A stretch of DNA of 64,000 bases from Pelagibius sp. (GTDB lineage Bacteria; Pseudomonadota; Alphaproteobacteria; Kiloniellales; Kiloniellaceae), in the NCBI RefSeq assembly GCF_028281305.1, contig NZ_JANQKD010000096.1, forward strand, positions 62,001 through 126,000, in the 5' to 3' direction. The notes under the pieces are model-generated. The model saw only the letters and a list, made by a program, of their open reading frames with translations, searched no databases and had not been told where the DNA came from. Within the stretch, counting starts at the first letter, position 1. Each line of letters begins with the position of its first letter. Shown here piece after piece: positions 25,628-34,575 of this stretch. Made by a program: the position numbers and the translations under genes.

Positions 25628-26056
25628 CTAATCCCGCACCACGGTGACCGAGCAGTTGGCGTGACGCACCACGCGGGCTGCGTTGGGGCCGAGGAGATAG
25701 TCCTGCAGCTCGGGCCGGTGGGAAGCCATGACGATCATGTCCACCGGGTGCTCCCGGGCGAAGCGCAGGATCTCCTCGTAGATGGTGCCGTGGGCAACCA
25801 CGTGCTGCACCTCGATATCGCCGGGGATGGCCTCCTGCACGAAGGCATGGAGTTGGCTGTTGGCCTCCTCCAGCGCCTGTTCCTCGAAGTTGGCCGGAAA
25901 GAATCCGCTGACGATGCTCATGCCGAAGTCCGGCACGATGGTCATGACGTGAAGACGGCTGTGAAACGCCTTGGCCATCTCCACCGCCGCCGTCACCGCC
26001 TTTTGCTGGGTTTCCCGGTTGCCCAGGTCGACCGGCAGCAGAATATCCTTGAACAT
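25628..26056 (-). CDS. UspA-family universal stress protein, TRAP-associated
   Basis: 142 residues, a single Usp domain. MFKDILLPVDLGN opens the first strand, and VDMIVMASHRPELQDYLLGPNAARVVRHANCSVTVV carries the ATP-binding-type loop near the C-terminus. It lies 26 bp downstream of the fused TRAP permease on the same strand. This mirrors the Halomonas TeaD gene, whose product binds ATP and modulates the TeaABC transporter, so regulation of the adjacent TAXI-TRAP system is a fair inference. Confidence 0.92.
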   Translation of the reverse strand: MFKDILLPVDLGNRETQQKAVTAAVEMAKAFHSRLHVMTIVPDFGMSIVSGFFPANFEEQALEEANSQLHAFVQEAIPGDIEVQHVVAHGTIYEEILRFAREHPVDMIVMASHRPELQDYLLGPNAARVVRHANCSVTVVRD

Positions 26057-26082
26057 AACCTTCGATTCCCCCTTGGCGATGA

Positions 26083-28680
26083 CTAGGCGGTGGCCTCGGC
26101 CAACTGTTTGCGCCGGCGCCCCCGCTGCATGACGATGATCAGCGCCAGCAGCAACAGTGCCGGGACGTACATCAGTTGCTTGGGCAGCTGGTCGGCAGGT
26201 TCTTCGACAACCACAATGATCTGGCCGAAGTCGAGACCGGTTGCCTGGGCCGGTGAGTCGAACTCTGCATTGTCGACCTCGACGACATCGCCATCGATGA
26301 ACAAGAAGAGCCCCGCCGAGGTCAGGCGCTCCTCGCCCGTCTCGCCCTCGCCGAGCGGCAGAACGGCGACGAAACTGCGCGGGTTGCCGACCGCGTCCTC
26401 ACCGTCGACCCGCAGACGCAACTGCTCGCCCGCCTCCATGCGGTCGGCGGCGGCGACGATCTGGTTCGGCGCCACCTCCTGGGTCGGCGGCGAGACCATG
26501 TCCATCCAGAAGCCGGGCCTGAAGAGGGTAAAGGCGATCAGCAGCAGCAGCACCGTCTCGTAAATGCGGTTGCGCGCCAGGAAGAAGCCCTGGGTCGCCG
26601 CGGCGAATATCAGCATCGCCGCCGTCGCCACGATAAAGACCAGGATGCCGCCGCCCCAGCCGACATTGATCAGCAGCAGATCGGTGTTGAAGATGAAGAG
26701 GAAGGGCAGCGCCGCCGTGCGGAGGCTGTAGAAGAAGGCGACGAAACCGGTCTTGATGGGATCGCCGCCGGACACCGCCGCCGCCGCGAAGGACGCGAGG
26801 CCGACCGGCGGCGTCACGTCGGCCATGATGCCGAAGTAGAAGACGAAGAGGTGCACGGCGATCAGCGGCACGATGAGGCCGGCGTCCTGGCCCAGCTGAA
26901 CGATCACGGGCGCCAGCAGCGAGGACACCACGATGTAATTGGCCGTGGTCGGCAGCCCCATGCCGAGGATCAGGCTGAGCACCGCCGTCAGCAATAGGAT
27001 GAGAACGATGTTCCCGAAGGAGAGGATCTCCACCATCTCCGCCAACACGAGGCCGACGCCGGTCTGCGACACCGCGCCGACGATGATGCCGGCGGTCGCC
27101 GTGGCGATGCCGATGCCGATCATGTTGCGGGCGCCGGTGATCAGACCGTCGATGAGCTCGTTCCAGCCCTGCCTGACCGCCGCCGAAAGATCGCCGACCT
27201 TTCTGAAAGCCGCGAACAGGGGACGCTGGGTCAGCAGGATGAACATCATGAAGGCGGTTGCCCAGAAGGCCGAGAGCGCCGGAGAGAGCCGCTCCACCAT
27301 CAGGCACCAGACCAGCACGATCACCGGCAGAAGGAAGTGCAGGCCCGACTTCACCGTCGGCCCGGTCTTCGGCAGCGACACGACGGGCGCGTTGGGATCA
27401 TCCAGTTCCAGCTCCGGATAGGTGGAGCAGAACCGCACGAGGCCGACGTAGACCGCGATCAGGAGGGCCGCAATGACAAAGCCCGCGGCATCGCCGAAGG
27501 CCGGTTTGATCCAACCCAGGCCATAGTAGACCGCGACCGCGACGGCAGCGGTGCCGAAAGCGCCGATCAGGAACCCGGTGATGGCCACCATCCAGGGCTT
27601 CGGCTCCGATGCCCGGGGCAGCCCCTTCATGTCCGCCTTCATCGCCTCCAGGTGCACGATGTAGACCAGCGCGATGTAGGAGATCAGAGCCGGGATGAAG
27701 GCGTGTTTGACCACCTCGAAGTAGGAAATGCCGACGTACTCGACCATAAGGAAGGCTGCTGCGCCCATCACCGGCGGCATGATCTGGCCGTTCACCGAGG
27801 AGCCCACCTCGACGGCGCCCGCCTTCTCCGGCGAGAAGCCGACCCGCTTCATCATCGGAATGGTGAAGGTGCCGGTGGTCACCACGTTGGCGATGGAGGA
27901 GCCGGAGATCAGGCCGGTCATGGCCGATGCGACGACCGCCGCCTTCGCAGGCCCGCCGCGGTAGTGGCCCAGCAGCGAGAAGGCGACCTTGATGAAGTAG
28001 TTGCCGGCGCCGGCCTTGTCGAGCAAGGCGCCGAAGAGGACGAAGAGGAAGACAAAGCCGGTGGATACGCCCAGCGCGATGCCGAAGACGCCCTCCGAAG
28101 AGATCCACTGGTGGTAGGCGACCGCGCCGAAGCTGGCGCCTTTCCAGGCCAGGATGCCCGGCATATTCGGGCCGCCGAAGGTGTAGAGCAGGAAGATGAT
28201 GGCAACGATCATCAGCGGCGGCCCCAGAGCCCGCCGCGTCGCCTCCAGCAGGAGCAGGATGCCGAGGCAGAAGACGATGATGTCCACTGTGTTGGGGTTG
28301 TTGGGCCGGGCCGACAGCTCGGTATAGAACAGGAAGTTGTAGGCTGCGGTGAAGGCGCCGATCAGCGCCAACGCCCAATCCTGCATCGGAATGCGGTCGC
28401 GCGGCGAGCGCTTCAGGGCCGGATAGGCAAGAAAGGCCAGAAAGACCGAAAACGCGAGATGGATGGAGCGCGCCTCGGTGTCGTTGAAGACGCCGATGCC
28501 GATGGCGAAAGGCAGAGGCGATGCGATCCAGACCTGAAAGAGCGACCACAACAGCGCTGCACCGAGAATCACCTTACCGGTCGGCCCGATGGGATTGCGC
28601 GCTCCAGTATCGGTCGAGGCGACCAGATCCTGAAGTTCTTCATCCGACATAGGCGTGCCGGCTGGTTTTTGATCGCTCAT
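26083..28680 (-). CDS. TRAP transporter fused permease (4TM/12TM, TAXI-associated)
   Basis: 865 residues that combine the small and large TRAP permease subunits in one chain, as usual for TAXI systems. The N-terminal part (about 25-165) has the DctQ-like helices. The large part shows TAXI-permease blocks: FGALLDKAGAGNYFIKVAFS, KAAVVASAMTGLISGSSIANVVTTG, NGQIMPPVMGAAAF, GLPTTANYIVVSSLLAPV and ADVTPPVGLASFAAAA. A non-membrane C-terminal stretch (about 700-840) precedes a last helix and a basic end. It follows the TAXI binding protein after a hairpin and precedes the UspA gene. Confidence 0.95.
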   Translation of the reverse strand: MSDQKPAGTPMSDEELQDLVASTDTGARNPIGPTGKVILGAALLWSLFQVWIASPLPFAIGIGVFNDTEARSIHLAFSVFLAFLAYPALKRSPRDRIPMQDWALALIGAFTAAYNFLFYTELSARPNNPNTVDIIVFCLGILLLLEATRRALGPPLMIVAIIFLLYTFGGPNMPGILAWKGASFGAVAYHQWISSEGVFGIALGVSTGFVFLFVLFGALLDKAGAGNYFIKVAFSLLGHYRGGPAKAAVVASAMTGLISGSSIANVVTTGTFTIPMMKRVGFSPEKAGAVEVGSSVNGQIMPPVMGAAAFLMVEYVGISYFEVVKHAFIPALISYIALVYIVHLEAMKADMKGLPRASEPKPWMVAITGFLIGAFGTAAVAVAVYYGLGWIKPAFGDAAGFVIAALLIAVYVGLVRFCSTYPELELDDPNAPVVSLPKTGPTVKSGLHFLLPVIVLVWCLMVERLSPALSAFWATAFMMFILLTQRPLFAAFRKVGDLSAAVRQGWNELIDGLITGARNMIGIGIATATAGIIVGAVSQTGVGLVLAEMVEILSFGNIVLILLLTAVLSLILGMGLPTTANYIVVSSLLAPVIVQLGQDAGLIVPLIAVHLFVFYFGIMADVTPPVGLASFAAAAVSGGDPIKTGFVAFFYSLRTAALPFLFIFNTDLLLINVGWGGGILVFIVATAAMLIFAAATQGFFLARNRIYETVLLLLIAFTLFRPGFWMDMVSPPTQEVAPNQIVAAADRMEAGEQLRLRVDGEDAVGNPRSFVAVLPLGEGETGEERLTSAGLFLFIDGDVVEVDNAEFDSPAQATGLDFGQIIVVVEEPADQLPKQLMYVPALLLLALIIVMQRGRRRKQLAEATA

Positions 28681-28748
28681 GCTGTCCCCCTCGTCATGTC
28701 CCCGACGTCCGGCTTCCCCGCCGGATTATGATTGTTCGGGAAAAATTG

Positions 28749-28772
28749 AGGGCGGAGCCGAGGCCCCGCCCT
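28749..28772 (-). terminator. Intercistronic hairpin between TAXI binding protein and fused permease
   Basis: On the minus strand, stem AGGGCGG/CCGCCCT encloses a ten-base loop and is followed by CAATTTTT. It is placed to reduce permease relative to binding-protein expression. Confidence 0.75.
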
Positions 28773-28784
28773 GCATCGGCTGGA

Positions 28785-29765
28785 TTACATCCAGCCGCGT
28801 TCCTTGTAGTACCGCACTGCGCCGTCATGCAGCGGGGCCGAGAGGTTGTTGGTGATCATCTTGCCTTCTTCGAGGTTCGCGAAAGCCGGATGCAACCTCT
28901 TGAACCGATCGAAGTTGTCGAACACCGCCTTCACCATCTGATACACGGTTTCCTCATCGACATTGGTCGAGGCGACGAAGGTCGCGCCGACGCCGAAGGT
29001 CTGCGTGTCGCTGTCGGTACCCGTGTACATGCCGCCGGGAATCGTCGCCGTTGCGTAGTAGGCGTTCTCGTTCACCAGCTTGTCGATGGCCGCACCGGTC
29101 ACCGGAACCATCACGGCCTCACAGGAGGTGGTGGCTTCCTTGATCGAGCCGTTGGGATGTCCGACCGTGAACACGATGGCATCGATCTTGTTGTCGCAGA
29201 GGGCCTGCGACTGCTCGGCCGACTTCAGCTCGGAAGCGAGTTTGAAGTCGTCCATGGACCAGCCCATCTCCTTCATCACGACTTCCATCGTGCCGCGCTG
29301 ACCGGAGCCGGGATTGCCGACGTTCACCCGCTTGCCCTTCAGGTCGTCGAAGGACGTGATGCCGGAGTCGGCGCGCGCAACAACGGTGAAGGGCTCCGGA
29401 TGCACGGAGAAAACCGCCCGCAGCTCTTCGTAGGCGCCGTCCGGGAACTGATCCGGCGCGGTGCCGTTATAGGCATGGAACTGCCAGTCGGACTGTGCCA
29501 CGCCGAGGTCCAGATCGCCCGAGCGGATGCCGTTGATGTTGGCCACGGAGCCGCCCGTGGTGTGGGTGCACTTGATGCCGTGGTCCTTGGTGCCGCGGTT
29601 CACCAGGCGGCAGATCGAACCGCCGACCTGATAGTAGACGCCGGTCTGTCCGCCGGTGCCGATGGTGACGAATTTCTCCTGCGCCTGCACGGTCGCGGGG
29701 GCCGCCGCCAGAAGGGCAGCCACCGAGACGCCCAGAACGGTAGACTTCAGAGTAAGATGCTTCAT
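28785..29765 (-). CDS. TAXI-family TRAP transporter substrate-binding protein
   Basis: 326 residues from ATG 29765 ([20 protein letters not shown]), with a Sec signal peptide cleaved after VQAQ (about residue 25). The open frame extends 96 codons further upstream without signal or family character. The mature part begins [18 protein letters not shown] and continues [29 protein letters not shown] and [19 protein letters not shown], all TAXI signatures; this subgroup often imports glutamate or related acids. It is the first gene of the unit with the fused permease and UspA. Confidence 0.95.
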   Translation of the reverse strand: MKHLTLKSTVLGVSVAALLAAAPATVQAQEKFVTIGTGGQTGVYYQVGGSICRLVNRGTKDHGIKCTHTTGGSVANINGIRSGDLDLGVAQSDWQFHAYNGTAPDQFPDGAYEELRAVFSVHPEPFTVVARADSGITSFDDLKGKRVNVGNPGSGQRGTMEVVMKEMGWSMDDFKLASELKSAEQSQALCDNKIDAIVFTVGHPNGSIKEATTSCEAVMVPVTGAAIDKLVNENAYYATATIPGGMYTGTDSDTQTFGVGATFVASTNVDEETVYQMVKAVFDNFDRFKRLHPAFANLEEGKMITNNLSAPLHDGAVRYYKERGWM

Positions 29766-30181
29766 CAGTTCTTCGCTCCCGACCTTTTCGGTCTGAGTTG
29801 ATAGTAGTGCCTGACAGGCCCGCCTCGGCGGACCGGCCGCTCTCCCCCCGATGTGACAATCAGGTGCACGCTCGGAACGAATTCTGAGGAACGACGCAGA
29901 GCCGCGCGTCCGGGCCTTTTGCGGTCCGGCCGGCTGTCTCCCGGCGGCGTAAGATTTAACGCTGCGCGTCGCAGAATCGCTGTTCCCTGTGCCATGGGCC
30001 GGTGATTGGCTCACCGTTCTTATGGGCCTATTCAACACAGTTCCGCTGCTCAATGTCCACCCCGTTGTTGTGGGCGTACAATCCGATTTACGAGAGAACA
30101 GATGTAGAATTCAACTTGCGGCGCTCTGTCGCAAGGCGGGCGCTGGCTTCGCTCGGAAATCTGCCCTATCGTCCGCATGTT
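29766..30181. other. Divergent intergenic region between TAXI and copper-related genes
   Basis: 416 bp, somewhat lower in G+C from about 29940 to 30110. It must hold the TAXI operon promoter, but I see no -35/-10 pair of quality. Plus-strand open reading from 30002 through this region is not coding in character. Confidence 0.5.
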
Positions 30182-30649
30182 ATGGCAGGCAGGGCTGGTA
30201 AACTCGGGACGGTTGAGCGCGGGAAACCACAGGTTTTTCGCCGGGTCACCGCCGTTCTGGCCGTTGTTGCCCTCTGCGGGCACGGCCTGGCGATGCTGGT
30301 CACCGGGGCGCTTCTGCCCCACGCGCAGGCCCACGCCTCCGATTCGGCACTGTTCATCGAACTCTGCACGGCCGAGGGCGTGGTCCTGGTTCGGGTGGAG
30401 CAAGGGGTGGAACAGGAGGCAGACCCGGGTGCCGGCGACTCGCCGGACGGGCATGGCGGCCACCCAAACTGGCATGACTGCCCGATCTGCACGGTCTTCC
30501 TGCAGCAGGTGCTGGTGGCGCCGGCAAGCCAGGCCCTGGTGCTGGACGCGCCCGCCGATGCGGCCGTCAATCCGGCCGGCATCCTCCCCTCACCCCGGCT
30601 GACAATCGCCTACGACTGCCAGGCCAGAGCACCGCCGATCAGCGCCTGA
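30182..30649 (+). CDS. DUF2946-like exported small protein
   Basis: About 155 residues from ATG 30182; no clear RBS is visible and the start is uncertain. One hydrophobic N-terminal segment (VTAVLAVVALCGHGLAMLVTGALLP) is followed by a His/Asp/Gly-rich stretch and HDCPICTVFLQQVLVAPA. The C-P-x-C pair with nearby His is typical of DUF2946 proteins found with copper and TonB-dependent receptor genes. It lies about 110 bp before the PCu(A)C gene, consistent with a copper context. Confidence 0.65.
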   Translation: MAGRAGKLGTVERGKPQVFRRVTAVLAVVALCGHGLAMLVTGALLPHAQAHASDSALFIELCTAEGVVLVRVEQGVEQEADPGAGDSPDGHGGHPNWHDCPICTVFLQQVLVAPASQALVLDAPADAAVNPAGILPSPRLTIAYDCQARAPPISA

Positions 30650-30760
30650 GCGCAGCTTTCCAGATTCGCAACAGACCTCGTTTTCATTGCCCGGCCGCAC
30701 CGCCAGCGCCTGGGCCGCCGGCAGGTCGCCGGCCCAAGTGTTTCAGGAGACACCTGACCC

Positions 30761-31318
30761 ATGACCATGTTCAAGCTTTCCCTCTCGGCGTTTTCCGTCC
30801 CAGCCGCCGTCATCGCCGCGGGCGTGCTCTTCGGCGGCCCCCTGCCCGCCGCGGCGCACGACTTCAAGGTCGGCAGCCTGATGATCGACCACCCCTGGGC
30901 CCGTGCGACACCCGGCCAGGCCAGAAACGGCGCCGCCTATATGACCATTCACAACGGCGGAGCCGCCGGCGATCGCCTCGTCAGCGCAAGCGCCGAGGTG
31001 TCCCAACGCGTCGAACTGCACAACCACATCAACAAGGACGGCGTGATGCAAATGCGCGAAGTGGAGGCCATCGAGGTTCCGGCCTCCGGCATGACCGAGC
31101 TCAAGCCGGGCAGCTTCCACGTCATGTTCATGGGCCTGAGCGCACCCTTGAAGGAAGGCGACAGCTTCCCTCTGACGCTCACCTTCGAGCAGGCCGGCGA
31201 CCTCACCGTGACCGTAAACGTCGAGAGCGTCGGCAGCATGGGCGGCATGGAGAAAATGGACCACGGAACCATGGACCACGGCGATATGCACCATGGCGAG
31301 GGCGCCAAAACCAACTAG
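30761..31318 (+). CDS. Copper chaperone PCu(A)C
   Basis: 185 residues with a Sec signal peptide (cleaved near AAAHD, residue 33) and an AGGAGA RBS. The PCu(A)C domain carries the copper motif: a His in VELHNHINKDGVMQMR, a Met about ten residues later, and the distal HVM of GSFHVMFMGL. The C-terminal tail (MGGMEKMDHGTMDHGDMHHG) is rich in Met and His and is probably an extra Cu-binding segment. The protein delivers Cu(I) to the CuA site of cytochrome oxidase. It ends four bases before the convergent BKACE gene. Confidence 0.93.
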   Translation: MTMFKLSLSAFSVPAAVIAAGVLFGGPLPAAAHDFKVGSLMIDHPWARATPGQARNGAAYMTIHNGGAAGDRLVSASAEVSQRVELHNHINKDGVMQMREVEAIEVPASGMTELKPGSFHVMFMGLSAPLKEGDSFPLTLTFEQAGDLTVTVNVESVGSMGGMEKMDHGTMDHGDMHHGEGAKTN

Positions 31319-31322
31319 CCGC

Positions 31323-32180
31323 TTAGGCCTCTCCCCGCATCAGGCGGCGCGCAGTCGCGGCATCGGCCAAGGGCCGGCCGATGATCCGCGCCGCCGCCGC
31401 GGCGGCGGTCACCAGTTCCGCGTTGTCGGCCGCCAGCGCGCCGGAGGCCAGATAGAGATTGTTCTCGAAGCCGATCCTGGCGTGGCCGCCCAAAGCGGCG
31501 GCTGTCGTCACACAGGCGTTCTCCCTCGGCCCGAACGCGCAGACCGCCCAGGGCAGCGCTGCTGCTTCCGGAGCCGCCTGCCTGGCCGTCATGAACGGCA
31601 GCAGGTCCGCCGGCTGCGAGCGCTGGCCCGGCGTGTAGCGCCCGAGAACGAAAAGAAGGAAAGCCGGCCCGGGCGGGACTACGCCGGCAGCCTTGAGAGC
31701 GGCAAAGCGGGCCAGATCGGCGGCGTCGTAGAGAATGTACTGCGGCAGGATGCCCGCCTCCGCGAGCCAGGCGAGGAAGGGCCCGGCCTCCGCCTCGCTT
31801 TCTGCATCGGGAACGATCTCGCGCACCGCCAGACTCACCGCCTCCGGCTGAAGGTCACGCACCATCGCCATCTGCTGCGCTGGCGTGTAGATTCCGACCG
31901 CCTCGCTGGTCACCTGGATAACCAGGTCGTCGCCCACCGCATCGCGCACGGCGGCGATCGCCTCGCGGTAGGCGCCCGGGTCCAGACTGTGCCTTTCTTT
32001 GTCGTCGCGGACGTGCAGATGGATCATCGCCGCCCCGGCCTTCAGCGCCGCGGCGGCGGTGTCCGCGATCTCCGCCGGGCGGATCGGAACCGCCGGATGG
32101 TCTTTCCGCGTTTTGCGCGCGCCGTTCGGCGCCACCGTCAGGATCAGCGGCGGCCAGTCGGCAGTCTCGGGCAGGCTCAT
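31323..32180 (-). CDS. BKACE-family (DUF849) beta-keto acid cleavage enzyme
   Basis: 285 residues, a TIM barrel of the beta-keto acid cleavage family, which splits a beta-keto acid with acetyl-CoA into acetoacetate and a CoA ester. Family marks: ILTVAPNGARKTRKDHPAVP, the Zn-binding MIHLHVRDD and the C-terminal GFENNLYLASG. The founding member is 3-keto-5-aminohexanoate cleavage enzyme, but the family acts on many substrates. It overlaps the aminotransferase gene by four bases, which suggests a pathway that deaminates an amino compound and then cleaves the product. Confidence 0.9.
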   Translation of the reverse strand: MSLPETADWPPLILTVAPNGARKTRKDHPAVPIRPAEIADTAAAALKAGAAMIHLHVRDDKERHSLDPGAYREAIAAVRDAVGDDLVIQVTSEAVGIYTPAQQMAMVRDLQPEAVSLAVREIVPDAESEAEAGPFLAWLAEAGILPQYILYDAADLARFAALKAAGVVPPGPAFLLFVLGRYTPGQRSQPADLLPFMTARQAAPEAAALPWAVCAFGPRENACVTTAAALGGHARIGFENNLYLASGALAADNAELVTAAAAAARIIGRPLADAATARRLMRGEA

Positions 32181-33532
32181 GCCGGCCCCGCAGCCTGCAA
32201 GGCCGGCATCTCTTCCAGCGCCGCGTCGATGGCACTGCCCAGCTTGTCGACCAGTTCCTCAAGATGCTCCGGGCCGACAATGAAAGGCGGTGCCAGGAGT
32301 ACGTGATCACCGCGCTGCCCATCGGCCGTTCCGCCGCCGGGATAGCAGACAAGTCCCTCCGCCATGGCCCGCTTCTTGATCCGGGCATTCAGCTTCAACG
32401 CCGGGTCGAAGGGCTCCTTCCCGGCACGGTCGGCGACCAGTTCCAGACCGATGAAGAGACCACGGCCGCGGATATCACCCACATGATGGTGGTTTCCGAA
32501 ACGGGCCTCAAGCGCCGCGCGCAGGGCCGCGCCCTGGTCGCGCACATTGGCCAGGAGATCTTCCGATTCGATGGTCTGTTGAACCGCCAAAGCGGCGGCG
32601 CAGGCGGTGGCATGGCCGATGTAAGTGAAGCCATGCTCGAAGGCGCCCGAGCCGGCGGCAATGGTGTCGTAGATGCGCTGCGCGGCGAGCACTGCCCCGA
32701 TCGGCTGATAACCGCCGCCCAGGCCCTTTGCGCAGGTCAGGATGTCCGGCGCAATGCCGTCCTGCTCGCAGGCATAGAGGCTGCCGGTGCGTCCCATGCC
32801 GCACATCACCTCGTCGAGGATCAGAAGTACGCCATGACGGTCGCAGATCTCTCGAACGCGTTTGAAGTAGCCGGGCACCGGCGGCACCACGCCTGCGGTC
32901 GCACCCACTACCGGCTCGGCAATGAAGGCCGCCACGGTTTCCGGCCCCAGGCGCTGGATCTCCGTCTCCAGCTCTGCGGCCGTCCGCTCCCCATAGTCCT
33001 CTGCCGTCTCGTCCGGACGCTGGTGGCGGTAGGCGTAGCAGGGCGCGATGTGGCTGGCCGGCATCAGCAGCGGGTCGAAAGCAGCGCGCCGGGCTGCGTT
33101 GCCGCCCACCGCAAGGGCACCCAGGGTGTTGCCGTGATAGCTCTGCCGGCGCGCGATGAAGCGGTGCCGTTCCGGCTGGCCGTTTTCCAGGTGGAACTGG
33201 CGGGCCAGCTTCAGGGCGGTCTCGTTGGCCTCCGACCCGCCGGAGACGAAGTAGACCCGGCCCAGTCCGTCCGGCGCCCGGGTGATCAGGTGCTCGGCCA
33301 GCGCTTCGGAGGCTTCATTGGTGAAGAAACCGCTGTGCGCGTAGGCGAGGCGGTCGACCTGCGCCTTGATCGCCGCCACCACAGCCGGGTGCCCGTGCCC
33401 CAGGCAGGAAACAGCCGCGCCACCGGAGGCGTCCAGGTATCGGCGGCCCGTCTGGTCGATCAGATAGGGCCCCTCTCCCGAAACAGCCACGGGATAGGAC
33501 GCCTTGGTATGGCGCGGGAAAACGTAGCTCAT
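32177..33532 (-). CDS. Class III PLP-dependent aminotransferase
   Basis: 451 residues from ATG 33532 (MSYVFPRHTKASYPVAVSG); an upstream in-frame ATG adds 17 residues without family character. The class III core is visible: GHGHPAVVAAIKAQ, FVSGGSEANETALKLAR, QSYHGNTLGAL, LILDEVMCGMGRTG and the PLP lysine in LTCAKGLGGGYQPIGA. The family includes omega-amino acid:pyruvate transaminases. The four-base overlap with the BKACE gene points to joint catabolism of an amino acid or amine. Confidence 0.93.
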   Translation of the reverse strand: MSYVFPRHTKASYPVAVSGEGPYLIDQTGRRYLDASGGAAVSCLGHGHPAVVAAIKAQVDRLAYAHSGFFTNEASEALAEHLITRAPDGLGRVYFVSGGSEANETALKLARQFHLENGQPERHRFIARRQSYHGNTLGALAVGGNAARRAAFDPLLMPASHIAPCYAYRHQRPDETAEDYGERTAAELETEIQRLGPETVAAFIAEPVVGATAGVVPPVPGYFKRVREICDRHGVLLILDEVMCGMGRTGSLYACEQDGIAPDILTCAKGLGGGYQPIGAVLAAQRIYDTIAAGSGAFEHGFTYIGHATACAAALAVQQTIESEDLLANVRDQGAALRAALEARFGNHHHVGDIRGRGLFIGLELVADRAGKEPFDPALKLNARIKKRAMAEGLVCYPGGGTADGQRGDHVLLAPPFIVGPEHLEELVDKLGSAIDAALEEMPALQAAGPA

Positions 33533-33706
33533 GATCCGGAACTCGCATGTGGAGTGAGTCATATGGAGGCTCACAGTTGACACCCCTGATCGATTGCGGG
33601 CAAGCCTCCAAGGGTTGCGCTGGGCGCAAAGCTGCCCGGAACGCCAGTCGCGTGGACCGCGGGGATCTGACAGAGCAGGGCCGTGGAATCGCGTCCCGCG
33701 CGTTGT

Positions 33707-33785
33707 CTCGGCGCGGCCGGCACATTAGGATGCGCGCGCCCGGTGCCTCGGCGCGACCGGAGGATGCGCGCGCCCGATGTGTCGG
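33707..33785. repeat. Imperfect 35-40-bp direct repeat upstream of apt
   Basis: CTCGGCGCGGCCGG ... GGATGCGCGCGCCCG (from 33707) recurs as CTCGGCGCGACCGG-AGGATGCGCGCGCCCG (from 33747). The second copy lacks about five internal bases. A further AGCAGGGC pair follows near 33820-33840. The whole 33533-33877 gap is otherwise free of recognisable features. Confidence 0.7.
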
Positions 33786-33877
33786 GCAATGGGGGCAATC
33801 GACCCGCACACCGGGCCAAGCAGCAGGGCCAGGCAGCAGGGCAAGACACACGTCAAAAGGGGGCAGCAGGCAGCACC

Positions 33878-34393
33878 ATGAATCTGAGAGAACACATCCG
33901 TCCGATTCCGGACTTTCCGACCCCCGGCATTCTGTTCTACGACATCTCCCCGCTGCTCGCGCATCCGGGCGCTTGGCAGGCCACGGTCGAGCGGCTTTCG
34001 GACATCGTTCGCGAACACAAGCCTGACGTCCTGGCCGGCATCGAATCCCGCGGCTTCCTGGTGGCGGCACCGCTTGCGCTTAAGTTGAATCTGGGCTTCG
34101 TCATGGTCCGAAAGAAGGGCAAGCTGCCCGGTGCGACGATCCCCTACACCTACGACCTTGAGTACGGCAGCGACACCATCGAGATCCAGTCCGATGCGGT
34201 CGCACGCGGCCAGCGCGTGTTCCTGCTGGACGATCTGCTGGCGACCGGCGGCACCATGAATGCGGCAGCAAAGCTGCTGGGCTCGGCAGGAGCTGTCGTC
34301 ACCGGTGCGGCCTGCATCATCGAGCTTACCTTCCTCAAGGGCCGGGAGAACCTGGACATTCCGATCGACACCCTGCTGGCCTATGACAGCTAG
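33878..34393 (+). CDS. apt: Adenine phosphoribosyltransferase
   Basis: Salvages adenine to AMP with PRPP. It has 171 residues from ATG 33878 ([22 protein letters not shown]), the usual length and N-terminus; the longer frame upstream crosses the repeat region and is unlikely. [15 protein letters not shown], the KLPG loop and the PRPP-binding [16 protein letters not shown] are all intact. An AGGGGGCAG stretch about 15 bases upstream may serve as RBS. Confidence 0.96.
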   Translation: MNLREHIRPIPDFPTPGILFYDISPLLAHPGAWQATVERLSDIVREHKPDVLAGIESRGFLVAAPLALKLNLGFVMVRKKGKLPGATIPYTYDLEYGSDTIEIQSDAVARGQRVFLLDDLLATGGTMNAAAKLLGSAGAVVTGAACIIELTFLKGRENLDIPIDTLLAYDS

Positions 34394-34575
34394 AAGACGG
34401 GCTCACGCAGGCGCAAACTCTAGGTTGAGTTTTGTCAACGCCTTTAGGATCGCTTAACCACACTAGGGTATCAGTCTAGCCTCGCGCCCTCTCTCCGGCG
34501 CCGGCAGCGCGGGCAGCATCTGCCAGCGCCGCGCCAAGTCCGGTGAGAGCGCCTCGCAGTCGGGTTGATGCCTTC

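Noticed and set aside
31293..32306. Plus-strand open frame opposite the BKACE gene
   Set aside because: The minus strand carries recognisable DUF849 motifs, while this frame is Arg-rich without domains.
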